NCBI RefSeq assembly: GCF_902806685.2
Contig: NC_048537.1
Span: 7,896,720-7,960,719 of the forward strand
Length of the DNA stretch: 64,000 nt
Source: Maniola hyperantus
Lineage: Eukaryota > Arthropoda > Insecta > Lepidoptera > Nymphalidae
Reading direction: 5' to 3'
Within the stretch, counting starts at the first letter, position 1. The number at the start of each line of letters is the position of its first letter. The notes under the pieces were generated by a model, which worked only from the letters and a program-made list of their open reading frames with translations, ran no database searches and was not told where the DNA came from. Positions 23,994-35,310 of this stretch are shown here, in pieces. The position numbers and the translations under genes were made by a program.

Positions 23994-24747
23994 CCTACCT
24001 ACTGTGTACATTTGTAACACTATTTATGATGCGAGAACCCATACGAAATTTTAAGAACGGGCTTGATAAACACTGTTCATTCGAGTTTATTTTAAAGATT
24101 CTTATGCGATACATTATCAGTTATGACAAACAAGAACTGAACTGGCATCCGACCATACTGAGTCTCAGAACTCACGAAGAATTGTAAGATTTTAAAAAAA
24201 TGTTGATCGATTAGCTTTTACCGCGGCTTCATCCGCATGAATGTGTAATATTGAAAGATCCAAAGCTTTAATAATAATTAGCTTAGAGGTGCAGAACACT
24301 CAAGGCATATTTTAACCTAGAATCCAAAAAAAGTTAACCCTCACAGACCAGCTGATAGATTCTAGGTTGCTATAATCAGACAACGAAGAACCATCTATTA
24401 ACAAACACCTAACGACGTGGCTAATTAGGTCCATATAATTTATTAGTGATCCTATGACACATCTTCTTTGCTCATTGCCTGCATAAAATTACCAATTAAT
24501 TTCCCGACTTACCCACACTTATTTAATTTTATACAACTGACGTAACTTTTGTCTATCAAATGATCATATCCCACCACCACCACCTGGTCACCAAACAGAG
24601 AGATTGGACTTTTCAAAAGTACGTGAAGAGTCTCTCTTGTTACATACGTTTTCATTTAAAATACCTCTATAATTTCAATGCATCTTCAAAGCAAAAGTGA
24701 ATAGGCATCTTCTAGGCAAGCGCGCTTCAATCTCAACCCTCAATTGT
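23994..24747. other. No gene; repeat scrap
   Basis: Unique sequence, except for TTACCGCGGCTTCATCCGCA at about 24,218-24,237, a piece of the CGCG-core repeats. Confidence 0.45.
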
Positions 24748-24890
24748 AGCCTCAATAGCTCAAAGGTTAAAGGACTAAAATCCCTTCCCTTCCGGGTTGG
24801 CGGTTCAAAGCCCACCCGTTGCGGAAAGCGGAATGTTAGTCATGATTAACATGGCTAAAACTCTTAAAAAAAACTAGACCTCATCATCAT
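24748..24890 (+). mobile_element. tRNA-derived SINE, family 2
   Basis: TAGCTCAAAGGTTAAAGGAC (A-box-like) and GGCGGTTCAAAGCCC (B-box-like) are followed by GGAATGTTAGTCATGATTAA and CATGGCTAAAACTCTTAAAA. The reverse-oriented relative at 45,345 shares the TTAGTCAT ... AACATGGCTAA body. Confidence 0.6.
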
Positions 24891-27820
24891 CATCATTGTT
24901 CCAATAAAAATAAAGGAAACCTGTAGGTATGCCATCGAATTGAATAGTAGAAGTAAATCTGGAATACCAAACTACCTAGATAATGTGTTTGAGTGCTGAT
25001 GCCGACGGGACTTATGTATATACCTATCTACGGGAAAATCAATCAATCACATCTAATGCAGTCGCACTTAGGTAGGTACATTCTGAATTGATGATACCTG
25101 ATCTATCTAGTATATCAAGATTTTTCAATAATTTACAAGCCTTGTCTATTGTTTTACATTCACGAAGTATTACATACTGACTTGGAAGTACCCCATAACA
25201 CTGCCCATTGTTGACTAGTTATAAATTATTATTATTAATGAAAATGTGTTTGAAATACAAAACGCCGCAAGTTTCAACCACAGTTCGATGATAGAGGTTC
25301 AAACTCCTGCTTTGTTGAGGTTTATTCGAAAATGTTTTTTATTTACTTGAATCCAGACCTTCTAGACGTATAATGACGTATACTTACGTCTAGACGTAAG
25401 TATAAGACTTATAAAGACATAAAACATCACAGCGCTCGCCACTGCACTAAGAAGAAGATTTTAAAGTTCAAGATACCTACCTGAATATTTTAAGTATCAT
25501 TTTCTCAGTTATGAAAATAAGCATAAGCAATGGCTTAGGTATTTCAAAAAATACTCTTTGCATGAAGTAACAACAAAATAAATCGCAGTTAGGTTGCTAG
25601 CACAACAGACCGGGTACAGTGAGTTGAACGTAAAATATCCTTTGGTAGGTACGAGTAAGTACGTCGCTCGCTCGTGCGAACTCTTTGCACCGACTGCATC
25701 GAATTGGTTTATTGTACAACGTGAGAATAAAGTTGGTCATTGTCCTTATCTCGTGTCCTAACTGATTAGTACTTAACACTGTTTTATCGTTGACACAAAG
25801 CGTTTCCCAAGTACCTGGGTATATTATTGTGCACGCTTACTTGCTTGTGGGAAATTTCATTTAGCGACTTCGGCGCAACTTTTATTGTTTGCGATCTCAC
25901 GGCCACTAAATGTAGATACTTATTAAATACTTACATTTTCTCAAGATTGTATGAGTATAAATATGTAGGTACATTTTGTTCCGCTGTTGTTATGTAAGTA
26001 CTAAGTAGATACGATTGTCTTAACATATCTTAAGACTATATGCGGAAAGGAAACAATAAGTTTGATCGTAATCAATAAGATAATGACAGTTATACGGATT
26101 CAAGTGTGAGAGTTTAATGAATATAATGCGAAACTAATTGAAGTTAATTTTATCAGCAGTGAGGTGCCATAACATAACTATGCAAACCTATTGCGCAAAA
26201 TAGCCTCAAAAAAGACTGGTAAACAAGAGGACCAGTCCTGCGTATTTCTCATTTTTTACTCAATCTGGCAAAAATATTATTAATTACTATCTTTATCACA
26301 TGATAAAACTCTTATGGTAACAAGGTTGAAATAACATAATACCTAAACATAGTGAAATCATTACTACGCTAAGTATAATAAGAATAATTAAATAATTTAA
26401 ACAGCATGATTTCTACACCAGCTAAACCTTGCACCATCGCGCATCGTGTCGATTCATATATTTAACAGCAGTCGATCCTGCTGGCTTTTATACTCAAGAC
26501 TCTTGTATATAGGCCCTGGCCAACATCCGCAAAGAAATAAAGAATTAAATACATTTAGGTACTTTAATAATATATTTATTCGTTTCATTACTTCTTTGAC
26601 CCCTTGATTACATTTTAACGTGTCAATTATGGCAATAGGTATTTTGACTTTGATTGCCTTATATAAGTATATGATGAGGTCTTCATCTCTATAGTCCATA
26701 ACTCAATGTTTATCAGTAAGTAATGAATTTATTTGATATATATGGCCCTTATTACTTTCTTTAATTAAGTGAGAGAGGCGACAAGCGCCCGGTCAATGCG
26801 GGTCAAAGCGATTTATTTGTAGTGATAAGAGAGGCACTGCGCGTGGGAAGATTCAGCAAGGCTTGACGTCATCAAGACACTAATTGCCATGTCTTGTGCA
26901 CATCCGGACTCACACACCCTCCTTCCTAACTATTATTTATAGTTATCATCATTCAAGATATTATGATGTATTTTTTCCTAATAATCACAAATTGAACCTT
27001 GACCACATATTAAACGTACTATTTTGATAAAGAAATATTATTGAGGGATCCATAAAGAGATACGGGGGCAAGGTCTCGTATATGTTTTTTTATTGTGAGA
27101 TAGGATTGTGCTTGACAACAATCCTGTCTAATAATAGCAATGATGAGGTCTAGATTGTTGCCCGCTTGCCTAGAAGATGCCTATTCACTCTTGTATTGAG
27201 TGACCACGAAAAACTAATTAAATAGTTGTCGAACTTGAATTGTGAGTAGCTCCAACTACCTATTTGTCTCCTTGGTAACTAGATACCCACCCATTAGTAG
27301 AAACTATTATAGTAGGTAGGTAAGTGCTTTTGATTTTAGTTTGCTAATATTGTTCTACTTTATAACTACGCATGAAAACACTCATACATATCACAAGAGT
27401 TAACAGAGTATGAAATTCGGTCACACTCGTAAATAGCGAAACATGGAACACAAAACAAATTGGATTTGTTGAATGAAGTACGAGTAGATATCACGCGCTA
27501 GCTGTGATTGCACAGTACATGTATGTAATATAGATAGTACATCAATGTATCAGTCTCAGCCAGTGGACTCTGGGCACGGGTCACTACTCACTGCGAAACA
27601 ATGAGCTACTTCCTGCGGCCTGTGAGCCAACAAGGACATACCAGCAGATGTTGTTAGACTGCCATCCGCAAAAATGTTTTCAACTATTAGCTACTTCTAC
27701 AATCGTAATTAACTGCTACTAAACAAATGACTAATTTGGTTCGTCACTATACTCACTAGCCATCTTGTAGGTAGGTACCATGCATCTTATCCTAATAGTA
27801 ATAAAGCTAGTCAGATAATT
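24891..27820. other. No gene seen
   Basis: Unique AT-rich sequence. A GC-richer patch at about 26,765-26,930 stands out but has no open frame or repeat match that I can see. A short palindrome around ACGTCTAGACGT lies near 25,386-25,397. Confidence 0.45.
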
Positions 27821-28033
27821 AAAGCTCATTTCACACTACGGGATATAAATTATATTATCCTCCGGTCAAAATAGACATTCAAAGTTACATTAATTCGCAT
27901 TGGTCCAACAATTAGGAGCATAAATATAAATCGTTGGGGACTTTTCACAATTCATATTGATATTCCCAACATTTTTAAGTACCAATTTTTAGCCCTATGC
28001 GAATTATTTATTGTATCCCTTGAAATAAGCTTC
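27821..28033. mobile_element. MITE family C, copy 2 (decayed)
   Basis: The left end AAAGCTCATTTCACACTACG and the following ATATAAATTATATTAT are intact. The right half is diverged, recognisable in CCCTATGCGAATTATT and about 28,010-28,033, and the terminal inverted repeat is lost there. Confidence 0.6.
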
Positions 28034-29250
28034 AGTGTTGATTTTATTTTTATATGAAATTCTTTATAATATGGCTGTGTCAAAGATGTTATAAAGCGCC
28101 AGATAGGCAAAGCTAACAATATTGTATTTTAAAAAGTGAAGAAAAATTATTACGCTTGTGTGTGTGAGTTGTGACCTGTGACACATACCTACGCGTAGCA
28201 ACACAGACAAGAAATTGAAGTACGGCAGTACCTACCAATTTAGTTCAGCAAAATATTAAGTGCCTGCGCAGGTTTGATGTGAGCTCTGGACCGTGGGTAT
28301 GTCTTGAGGCTTTTCTGTGAACTAATTTGATAAGAAGAGTTCCCGTGTAATACCCGTGTAATGAGCTAAGAAATTAGAGATACCTAATTATAAATTAATT
28401 TCAGGTACATGCTTACCGCGCTAAACTAGTTTGGATACTAAGTAATATTTCGCCCTAGTTACAGCGATTTGGTGCCCAAAATTAATTTATGATTATCTCG
28501 TTAAAATCAGGCATTTATCATGGAGTTTCAAATTACTAATTTTTTACACAACAATAATACCTACTTAAGTAGACTGCGGTGATTTGCAGATTCTACTTTC
28601 TACTTCGGATCTAGTTCGACTCTATTTACGATTTCGAGAAAACTAGAACGTTCATTTAAAGCAACTTCAAGTAGACGCAAAACGTGGGAAAAATTAACAA
28701 TATCCTGTGAATTAAATTTTCATGACGCACCAAATCGATATCACGTTTAATTTCGTACACCATAATGTATACCTATTACCTATTGTACCTACCTTATTCC
28801 GAAATCGGATTCCGGATTTAATTACGTGTGTAATTGAATGTTACGGTTGAGATACGATGTATGAAGGGAGGCAAGATCTATCTGTCACGGGATGAAAGAG
28901 TGGGCAAGGCAGGTGAGGCATATGACCGCGGCTGACCTCGGACCAATTACCCACCCATTAGCGCACCGAATACAATGCCCGCTATTAAGCGGATGTCCAG
29001 CAATGCCCGTGATGTACCTACCTACCCGCGCCCGCAGAATTCACATTTGTTCAAAACTAGATCAGTGCAACCAGATTGTTGTTGATTTGTATGAGAAATT
29101 AGGTGGATAAATCTGAATAGGCATAAAGTAGGTAGGCTATGTAACAATTAATTTTATATTGGAATCGATATTTATTCTATGCAATAAACGCTCTGAATAA
29201 CAATAACTGTCACCGCAATGGAAATGTTGTGAACAAATAAGTTATATCTA
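28034..29250. other. No gene seen
   Basis: Unique AT-rich sequence. A 72-codon frame at 28,892-29,110 has no recognisable motif. Confidence 0.5.
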
Positions 29251-29346
29251 TTGTATTGGAGAGGTCGAGATGTCAATCGGAGAGGGAACGCCCCGCACAC
29301 CCGCACAGCCCCCGCACTAACCCCGTGCGGGCGAGCGCGGGTGACT
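29251..29346. mobile_element. MITE family A, left-half fragment
   Basis: GAGGTCGAGATGTCAATCGG and ACGCCCCGCACACCCGCACA are the left arm and inner part. The copy stops after GCGAGCGCGGGTGAC, so it can no longer form the full hairpin. Confidence 0.75.
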
Positions 29347-29406
29347 ACTTACCTACAGGGTGAAGAGCTAAAACATAATATGCAGTTATGCACGTTGCCT
29401 AGTTTT

Positions 29407-29831
29407 TAGGGTTCCGTACCTCAAAAGGAAAAGCGGAACCATTATAGGATCACTTTGTTGTCTGTCTGTCTGTCAAGAAACCTACAGGGTACTTCCCGTT
29501 GACCTAGAATCATGAAATTTGGCAGGTAGGTAGATCTTATAGCTGACATTTGGGGAAAAATCTGAAAACCGTGAATTTAGGGTTAGATCACACAAAAAAA
29601 AAATTGTGGTCATGAACTAATAATTAGTATTTTCAACTTTCGAAGTGAGATAGGTAACTATCTCAAGTGGGGTATCATATGAAAGGGCTTCACCTGTGCA
29701 TTCTAAAACAGACTTTTATTTATTTTTATGCATCATAGTTTTTGAATTATCGTGCAAAATGTCGAAAAAATACGACTGTAGTACGGAACCCTCATTGCGC
29801 GAGCCTGAGTCGCACTTGGCCGCTTTTTCTC
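29407..29831 (+). mobile_element. GGTTCCG-ended element, copy 1
   Basis: The element opens with TAGGGTTCCGTACCTC and has TACGGAACCCTCATTGCG near its right end, so the AGGGTTCCGTA motif is inverted at the two sides. Between them come a (GTCT)n run, CGTTGACCTAGAATCATGAA, TGGTCATGAACTAATAATTA and a TATGAAAGGGCTTCACC block. It closes with TTGGCCG and TTTTT. It is non-coding and probably non-autonomous; the class is not determined. Other copies are at 38,845, 44,698 and 46,899. Confidence 0.7.
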
Positions 29832-31540
29832 AATGGCAAACGTCGAGATGCGTCGTTAACTGAGCTCCATCGAACCAGCGAACTGTTATCTTGCTATCCT
29901 AACTTTCCCCGCGAGATAACTATTTCTACTTTATCGACGACGGTAAAACTAACTCAATTTACTCGTCGCTACCGATATGGAAATAAGCAGATTTTAGAAA
30001 CTGGTTAGGTTTGGTAGGTAGATATAATAGTAGGTAAGTAGTAAGTACCTACCTATATTTTTAAGGAAGGCATAGTGGATAGCTTTATCAATGATATTAC
30101 CTACATTCTTATCGATACCAATAAAATAAGTTTGATATTAAATTAGGTAACGGCCTAGTTATTATTATAATTACACATAGGCACATAGTCACAGCCTAGT
30201 CAATATAATAAGCCATACAGTGGATGTATACCTATTATAAATGCGAAATTTGGGATAAGGATAGCCTGGATAGACATAGACAATACAACGGCTACTTTTT
30301 ACCCCGGAAGTTTTTAAAACCTAAGTACACGCGGATAAAACGCGAGCATCCTCTAGTACCTCTAGTATTATAATTAGGTACCTATACTTACATATTTTTA
30401 TATAAGCCGAGTCATCAGTCATAATAAGATGAATGATCATCATTGATCGTATGGATCGTATAGTCATCTCAAGCTATATCAATGTCAAATAAATAGCAGC
30501 AATGGAAAAGTCCCTGTTTACGTATGAGTACCTAGCTAATGTAAGAAACATGTGAATTATTGTGAGTTGTGACCCAATAGATTCCTCCTACTGCCTACAT
30601 CAATGGTAGGACCAATAAAATATTAGTTGGTAGGACTTAAGTTAGGGGACAAATCCTTTTAATTCCTGCCCACCTTTGAGACCTACCTCACTTTTTCGTC
30701 AAAAATACCGGTACGATGGTGCCTAGTAAACGGCTCTTACAGGTTAGCCCGCTTCCACCTTACCTACTACATCGTCAGTCATCACATAGGTACGTCACCA
30801 ATAACCATATGAAATCACAGTACCTAAATCACTTGTCATGGAATAAAAATATTCCCCCGACATCAATGAAAATAATAATAGACATTTCGGTAGTTTGCTT
30901 GGTGAATGAACAAAACGCTATGTGGAACCACACCCGCCTAGCTGATATGCAAATTGACCCTGCAAATGGCCCAAACTGTTTTGTATCAGATAACGTAATT
31001 TGAGGCTGAAATATTTAACAAATGTAGAGATATTCCGACGCTGTATCTGTCTTACTGTCCAAAGTTAAAAGTTGCTTGTTTATGTGGACAAGATTAAGAT
31101 AACTAGACTGCAATTTCCAGTAGAGTTTTCTTGATAGTAGGTAGGTAGGTACTACCTACATATTATTTTGTTTAATCAAGTTTATGTTTGGTAAAACATT
31201 ATTTTGTATCGAATTGACTGTAAATTATTAAGGTACCTAATAACTAGGAACATTTTACAATTATTTGTAATTCTCAAAAAATTATGGCAAATAAAATTAA
31301 TTGATATTTTTTTGTAGAGGCTTTGATCGAGATTCGAGACCAATTCCTGAATGTTTTTTTTTGATTGGACAGAGTTTAACTATTTTATTAGTTTTAAATA
31401 TGTAGTTAGAGAAGATCAACCTATAGGTACTTACCGTCCTACAACACAAGATTAATAAAAAATTTGCAAAAAGTATTTTTTACTTTAATTTTTTTAATAA
31501 GAATCTCTAGTCAAATCAACTCTAAAATAAAGTCTGTCCC
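29832..31540. other. No gene; repeat scraps
   Basis: At 30,228-30,356 there is a reversed piece of the second CGCG-core repeat (CTATTATAAATGCGAAATTT, then TTTTTACCCCGGAAG). At about 30,728-30,790 there is a LINE tail scrap (AGGTTAGCCCGCTTCCACCT). The rest is unique, and frames of 88-95 codons are not convincing. Confidence 0.45.
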
Positions 31541-31816
31541 GCTGTCTGTGTGATGTATGTATGAACGCGTAGATCTTTTAAACTACGCAACGGATTTTAA
31601 TGCGGTTTTCACCAACAGATAGAGTGATTCAAGAGGAAGGTTTATAGGTTTAGTTTAATTCTCAAAAAATTAGAGATCCCTAGAGAAATTGAAATAATGT
31701 GAATTAGGTCGGAAAAAAATCCTCTCATTTCAGAGTTTCCGAGGCAATGACACGTCAATGAAACCACATTAGTATCGACATTGCACCCATGCGAAGCCGG
31801 GGCGGGTCGCTAGTAT
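31541..31816 (-). repeat. Dispersed repeat, third CGCG-type, diverged
   Basis: AACTACGCAACGGATTTTAA, then TTTTCACCAACAGATAGAG and ATGCGAAGCCGGGGCGGGTC before GCTAGTATATAATATATT. The order is the same as in the copy at 20,548, with an expanded middle. Confidence 0.55.
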
Positions 31817-32697
31817 ATAATATATTGAATTAAGTAAAGTTAATATAGTTAAGAAACACGCATAAATCTTATTATAAAACCATAAATTGCAGATGACAGA
31901 CAAAACGTTGTATTATCTTTAGGGCGCTGGTACCAGCCCAGAGTTCCCGGCTTATCTAACATCTTGAGTGGACCTCTTTTTGCTTATCTTTTTCCTAATA
32001 CGAGTACATATAATATATTTTGTGAAGGACAAATGTTTGCTTTATTAAAATTGTTTTGTCGCTATCAGCTTACAATAATGGCAAATATCCTACAACTTTT
32101 TGAAAGAGCTTGTAAGACTATTTTGAATATTCTGGTCTCCGTGAAAAAATAAGGTAGTTATGCACATAATTGAAACAATTTTGGCGACAAAAACTTATAT
32201 TATGTTCATGAGACTTCACTTTCGAATACAGACAATTGACAAGCTCTAAAATTGATGCAAAATAAATCATCAGTTGCTTTCCCAAGTGAAAGTGATAGTT
32301 GAAAGTTGGCACTTTTCGTAAATCATTTTAAAAACATAATGATGAGTGAATACAACTAACAATCAGAAATTTTAGACATCACCGTTGCAACATATTATTT
32401 ATTTTAGAACCGTACCTGTATGTACCTACTCGTATATTGGTTTCTGATTGCACAATTAGGCAAAGTGGCAGACCGCCCACAGAGAACTCGAATATCATAT
32501 CGCTGGCCTGCCACAAGTTCTCCCGTATCACGTCATAGTATATCTAATTACCCAATGCGCTTGTACGTTTAACGTGAAAAGCATTACACTGTACAGCATC
32601 AAGTTTATCTGAAACGAGACGTAGTCTACCGCTTAAATTTTGTCTGACCCAATTCACTGTTAGTGAAGTTAGTAAAAAAATTACTACTTTTTACTTT
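31817..32697. other. No gene seen
   Basis: Unique sequence; frames of 62-64 codons only. Confidence 0.5.
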
Positions 32698-32931
32698 AGC
32701 CTGCCTCCTTTTCGGGAGGTCAGGGATTCAATCCAGCTATAACTTTTCGAAGTTATGTGCATTTTTAGTAGATAGGGTAAAGGAAAACATAGTGAGGAAA
32801 CCTGCATGCTTTGAGTTCTCAAAGACGTGAATTCTATCAATTCGCAATGGGTCAACGTGGCGGACTGTGGCCTAAGTCATTTTCATTCTGAGACCTGAGC
32901 CGACTATGGGTTGATCATGATGATGATGAGG
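32698..32931 (+). mobile_element. tRNA-derived SINE, family 1, 5'-truncated
   Basis: Starts inside the head (AGCCTGCCTCCTTTTCGGGA) with a mutated B-box (GGGATTCAATCC). The body GTGAGGAAACCTGCATGC and the tail (GAT)n are present. Confidence 0.7.
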
Positions 32932-33759
32932 TAACCAAGGCTTGTCATGTTTCAGTAGGTAGGTACATAGGTAGTGTAAAAAGCTGTCAACTTTATTCGA
33001 TCATAAGCTTCAAATGCGATTGGTATAATATAGAGTATTTCGTAATCAAATACGACAAGACAGGGTACTGAAAATCCTTTTTTATTGACTTTAAAAATAA
33101 TATAAACTGGCATCTCGTAAAAATAGCATTAAAATCGAGCAGATGCGGCTATGAATGCAAGGGAGCACAGTAAAGTCTTTTCAATAAAATTTCACTACCA
33201 TGTGGTGTAAAAAAAGCTCGTTCGTTCGTTAATCTGGCCCAAGATGTAGATAATAATAAGTGTTGGCGCAGGTAAAGGCCCATGTGGTAGCACCTGACGC
33301 GTCGCGTCCCCTAATAATTCCGAGGCCAAGATAGAGCGTTCTGTTTACGCTGTGTGGCAAAGGTACTCTTCACTCAGATAACATAGTTGAATCAAGGAGA
33401 CTTGGCTATGTATTCTGTGCTTTATTTAGTAACCATTGTGCCTGGATAGTTTTAATATGGTGATCCCTGTAACGTATACCTTACTTTATGGTTACAGTAA
33501 AGTCATTTCAAAACTGATTTCAGTTATAAAAATCCCCTGTACAAGATTATGCTTTAAAGTGGCGGACGCTTTTGCTAACTTCTAAGAATATTTTTGCTCA
33601 ATGGGACATACAGTTATTCACTTCAGCAAAAGCTCCTAGGTACTCAATCAATACGCTCCTTAACTGAAACTACCTCTAGTATACCTATCTACGTTTCTAT
33701 TAATTTATGGCCCCTCATTTAGAAGACTCAACACAAAACAAAAAAATATTATGGTAAAA
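32932..33759. other. No gene seen
   Basis: Unique sequence with a CpG-richer spot (about 33,290-33,350, GACGCGTCGCGTCCCCTAAT). The function is unknown. Confidence 0.4.
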
Positions 33760-34205
33760 CTGGCAACGCGTTGCTAGAAGTAAACGACAAATGTGGCAAC
33801 GACGCGCAGCGCACGCGCATAGTAAAAGAGATAGAGAAACTGGTCGGGCGAGTTCGTGTATAACCGCACCCCCCGCGCGTTGTAGCCGCTCGCGCCAGTG
33901 CCGTAGTCGAGTGCGTCGCGGGTGTACGTTCGTGTATTGAACTAGCGGCAAACTTTGAAATCGGCGTCCAGCGCCAACTGTAAACATTAAACAAGACACG
34001 TAACACTTCAGACTGGCAACCGGTCTGTGTTCAAGGAGTCTGTGATCTGCGATATCGATGTGTTCAGTGAACATTGTATCTGTGTTTCAGTCAAGATTGT
34101 GATGATAATTAATTTGTGTCTGTGAAAACTTTGTTTTTATGGGATGACCTGTCTGTTGGAAAATAGTGTATTTGGATTTTGCAGACGGTGAATTTGGCTA
34201 TCTAG
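33760..34205 (+). promoter_or_regulatory. CpG-rich promoter / 5' noncoding exon candidate
   Basis: This block is sharply richer in CpG than everything around it (CCCCGCGCGTTGTAGCCGCT, GTCGAGTGCGTCGCGGGTGT). It carries a TCAGT initiator-like motif at 34,064-34,068 and ends in a good 5' splice donor (CTAG|GTAGGT, cut after 34,205). The first coding exon of the semaphorin begins with a splice acceptor, so an upstream noncoding exon must exist, and this is the best candidate in the window, about 11.8 kb upstream. The minus-strand frames here (119 and 85 codons) probably reflect the GC content. The assignment is inference. Confidence 0.35.
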
Positions 34206-35302
34206 GTAGGTCCATTTTCAAGTTAATAATTTACAGTCCAGCATGGCAGATTACGACAAAAAGCTCTAGATGTAGAGTAGGGGAGAAGGAGAGTGCATGT
34301 ATTGTTGACACGCGGCTAATAACACCATGAATTCCTACTTCTCGGGACGTTTATTTAAACTTTGTTTTTTTTAAACGCAGGAACTGAATACGAATTCAAA
34401 TCACAAACTTTACAGTCAACATTATCGTTCATTCATAGCTTATCTAATGCATAGAAATTCTTGCGTCTCACGTCATCCAGCCTTTGTAAGTCACAATAAA
34501 ATTTAGACTTAAAAACAATCAAATTCATCAAATGCGTACCACGGCGTAAAAACCCTTGAAAAAAATGTTGTTTCCCACCGTTCACAGAGTATAGACTATA
34601 GGCACGTATAGAGGTACTAGGTATATTCAAGAGCTTTCGCACATTATCGTGGAAGAAGATGAAGAGCGGGCATTAGATTGAATATGAAATACCTACCTAA
34701 CTGTTAATTTTAATTTCAGCTCTAAACAAATATGCTAATATTTTGAGGCTGGGTTAGTACATCTAACTGTCATAGTTTGTATATCTGGATATAGTAGTTA
34801 ATTTGCTGTTTCCGTATCACACGTGTGTAGGTAGCTAATTAGACTTAAATACATATTTTAGAAAAGTCACTACTTAATTTCGCGCTGGAAAAACTGAGGG
34901 ATTGTGTAATAGAGTAAATAGTATTAAAGATTTTTTAGAATTCAGCTGTATAGCTGAATATTATAATGATCTGCGATATATAAAAATTATTATGTATACT
35001 GGAATGCAAAATAAATGAATATGAGTATTCAGGGATAAGATTCCTACAATTTGTCCTATTTTATCAAACGATATGGGGTTCCGACAGCTAGCAATTGGTG
35101 GGTCCGCTCCCCGGACACGGACGAGTCAACGCGCCGCGGGGTGAGTTGTAGTCAAAAGCGCTACAGCAGCGCTTTGTTCACCTATAGGTTATTATGTACG
35201 TTCCTATAGGTAATTATATCAGTTGAAAAGTGACCGAATTTGGAGTTCCGAATTTGCCCTTTTCGTTTCTTCCGTGCCTTCTCAGAGCATGTTAAACCGT
35301 GG
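34206..35302. other. Unique sequence with a second donor-like site
   Basis: Mostly AT-rich. A GC-rich patch at about 35,090-35,140 ends CGCCGCGGG|GTGAGT, a strong-looking donor, and could be an alternative 5' exon. No repeat or coding exon was recognised. Confidence 0.35.
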
Positions 35303-35310
35303 GCTCCTAT
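35303..35310. repeat. Left target-site duplication of hAT element
   Basis: GCTCCTAT here is repeated exactly at 37,022-37,029, directly outside the element's inverted ends. Eight-base duplications are the signature of hAT transposition. Confidence 0.85.

Noticed and set aside
33715..34074. 119- and 85-codon minus-strand frames
   Set aside because: They lie in a CpG-rich block where stop codons are rare; the residues are arginine/cysteine-rich without family resemblance, and the block looks like a promoter/5' exon on the + strand.
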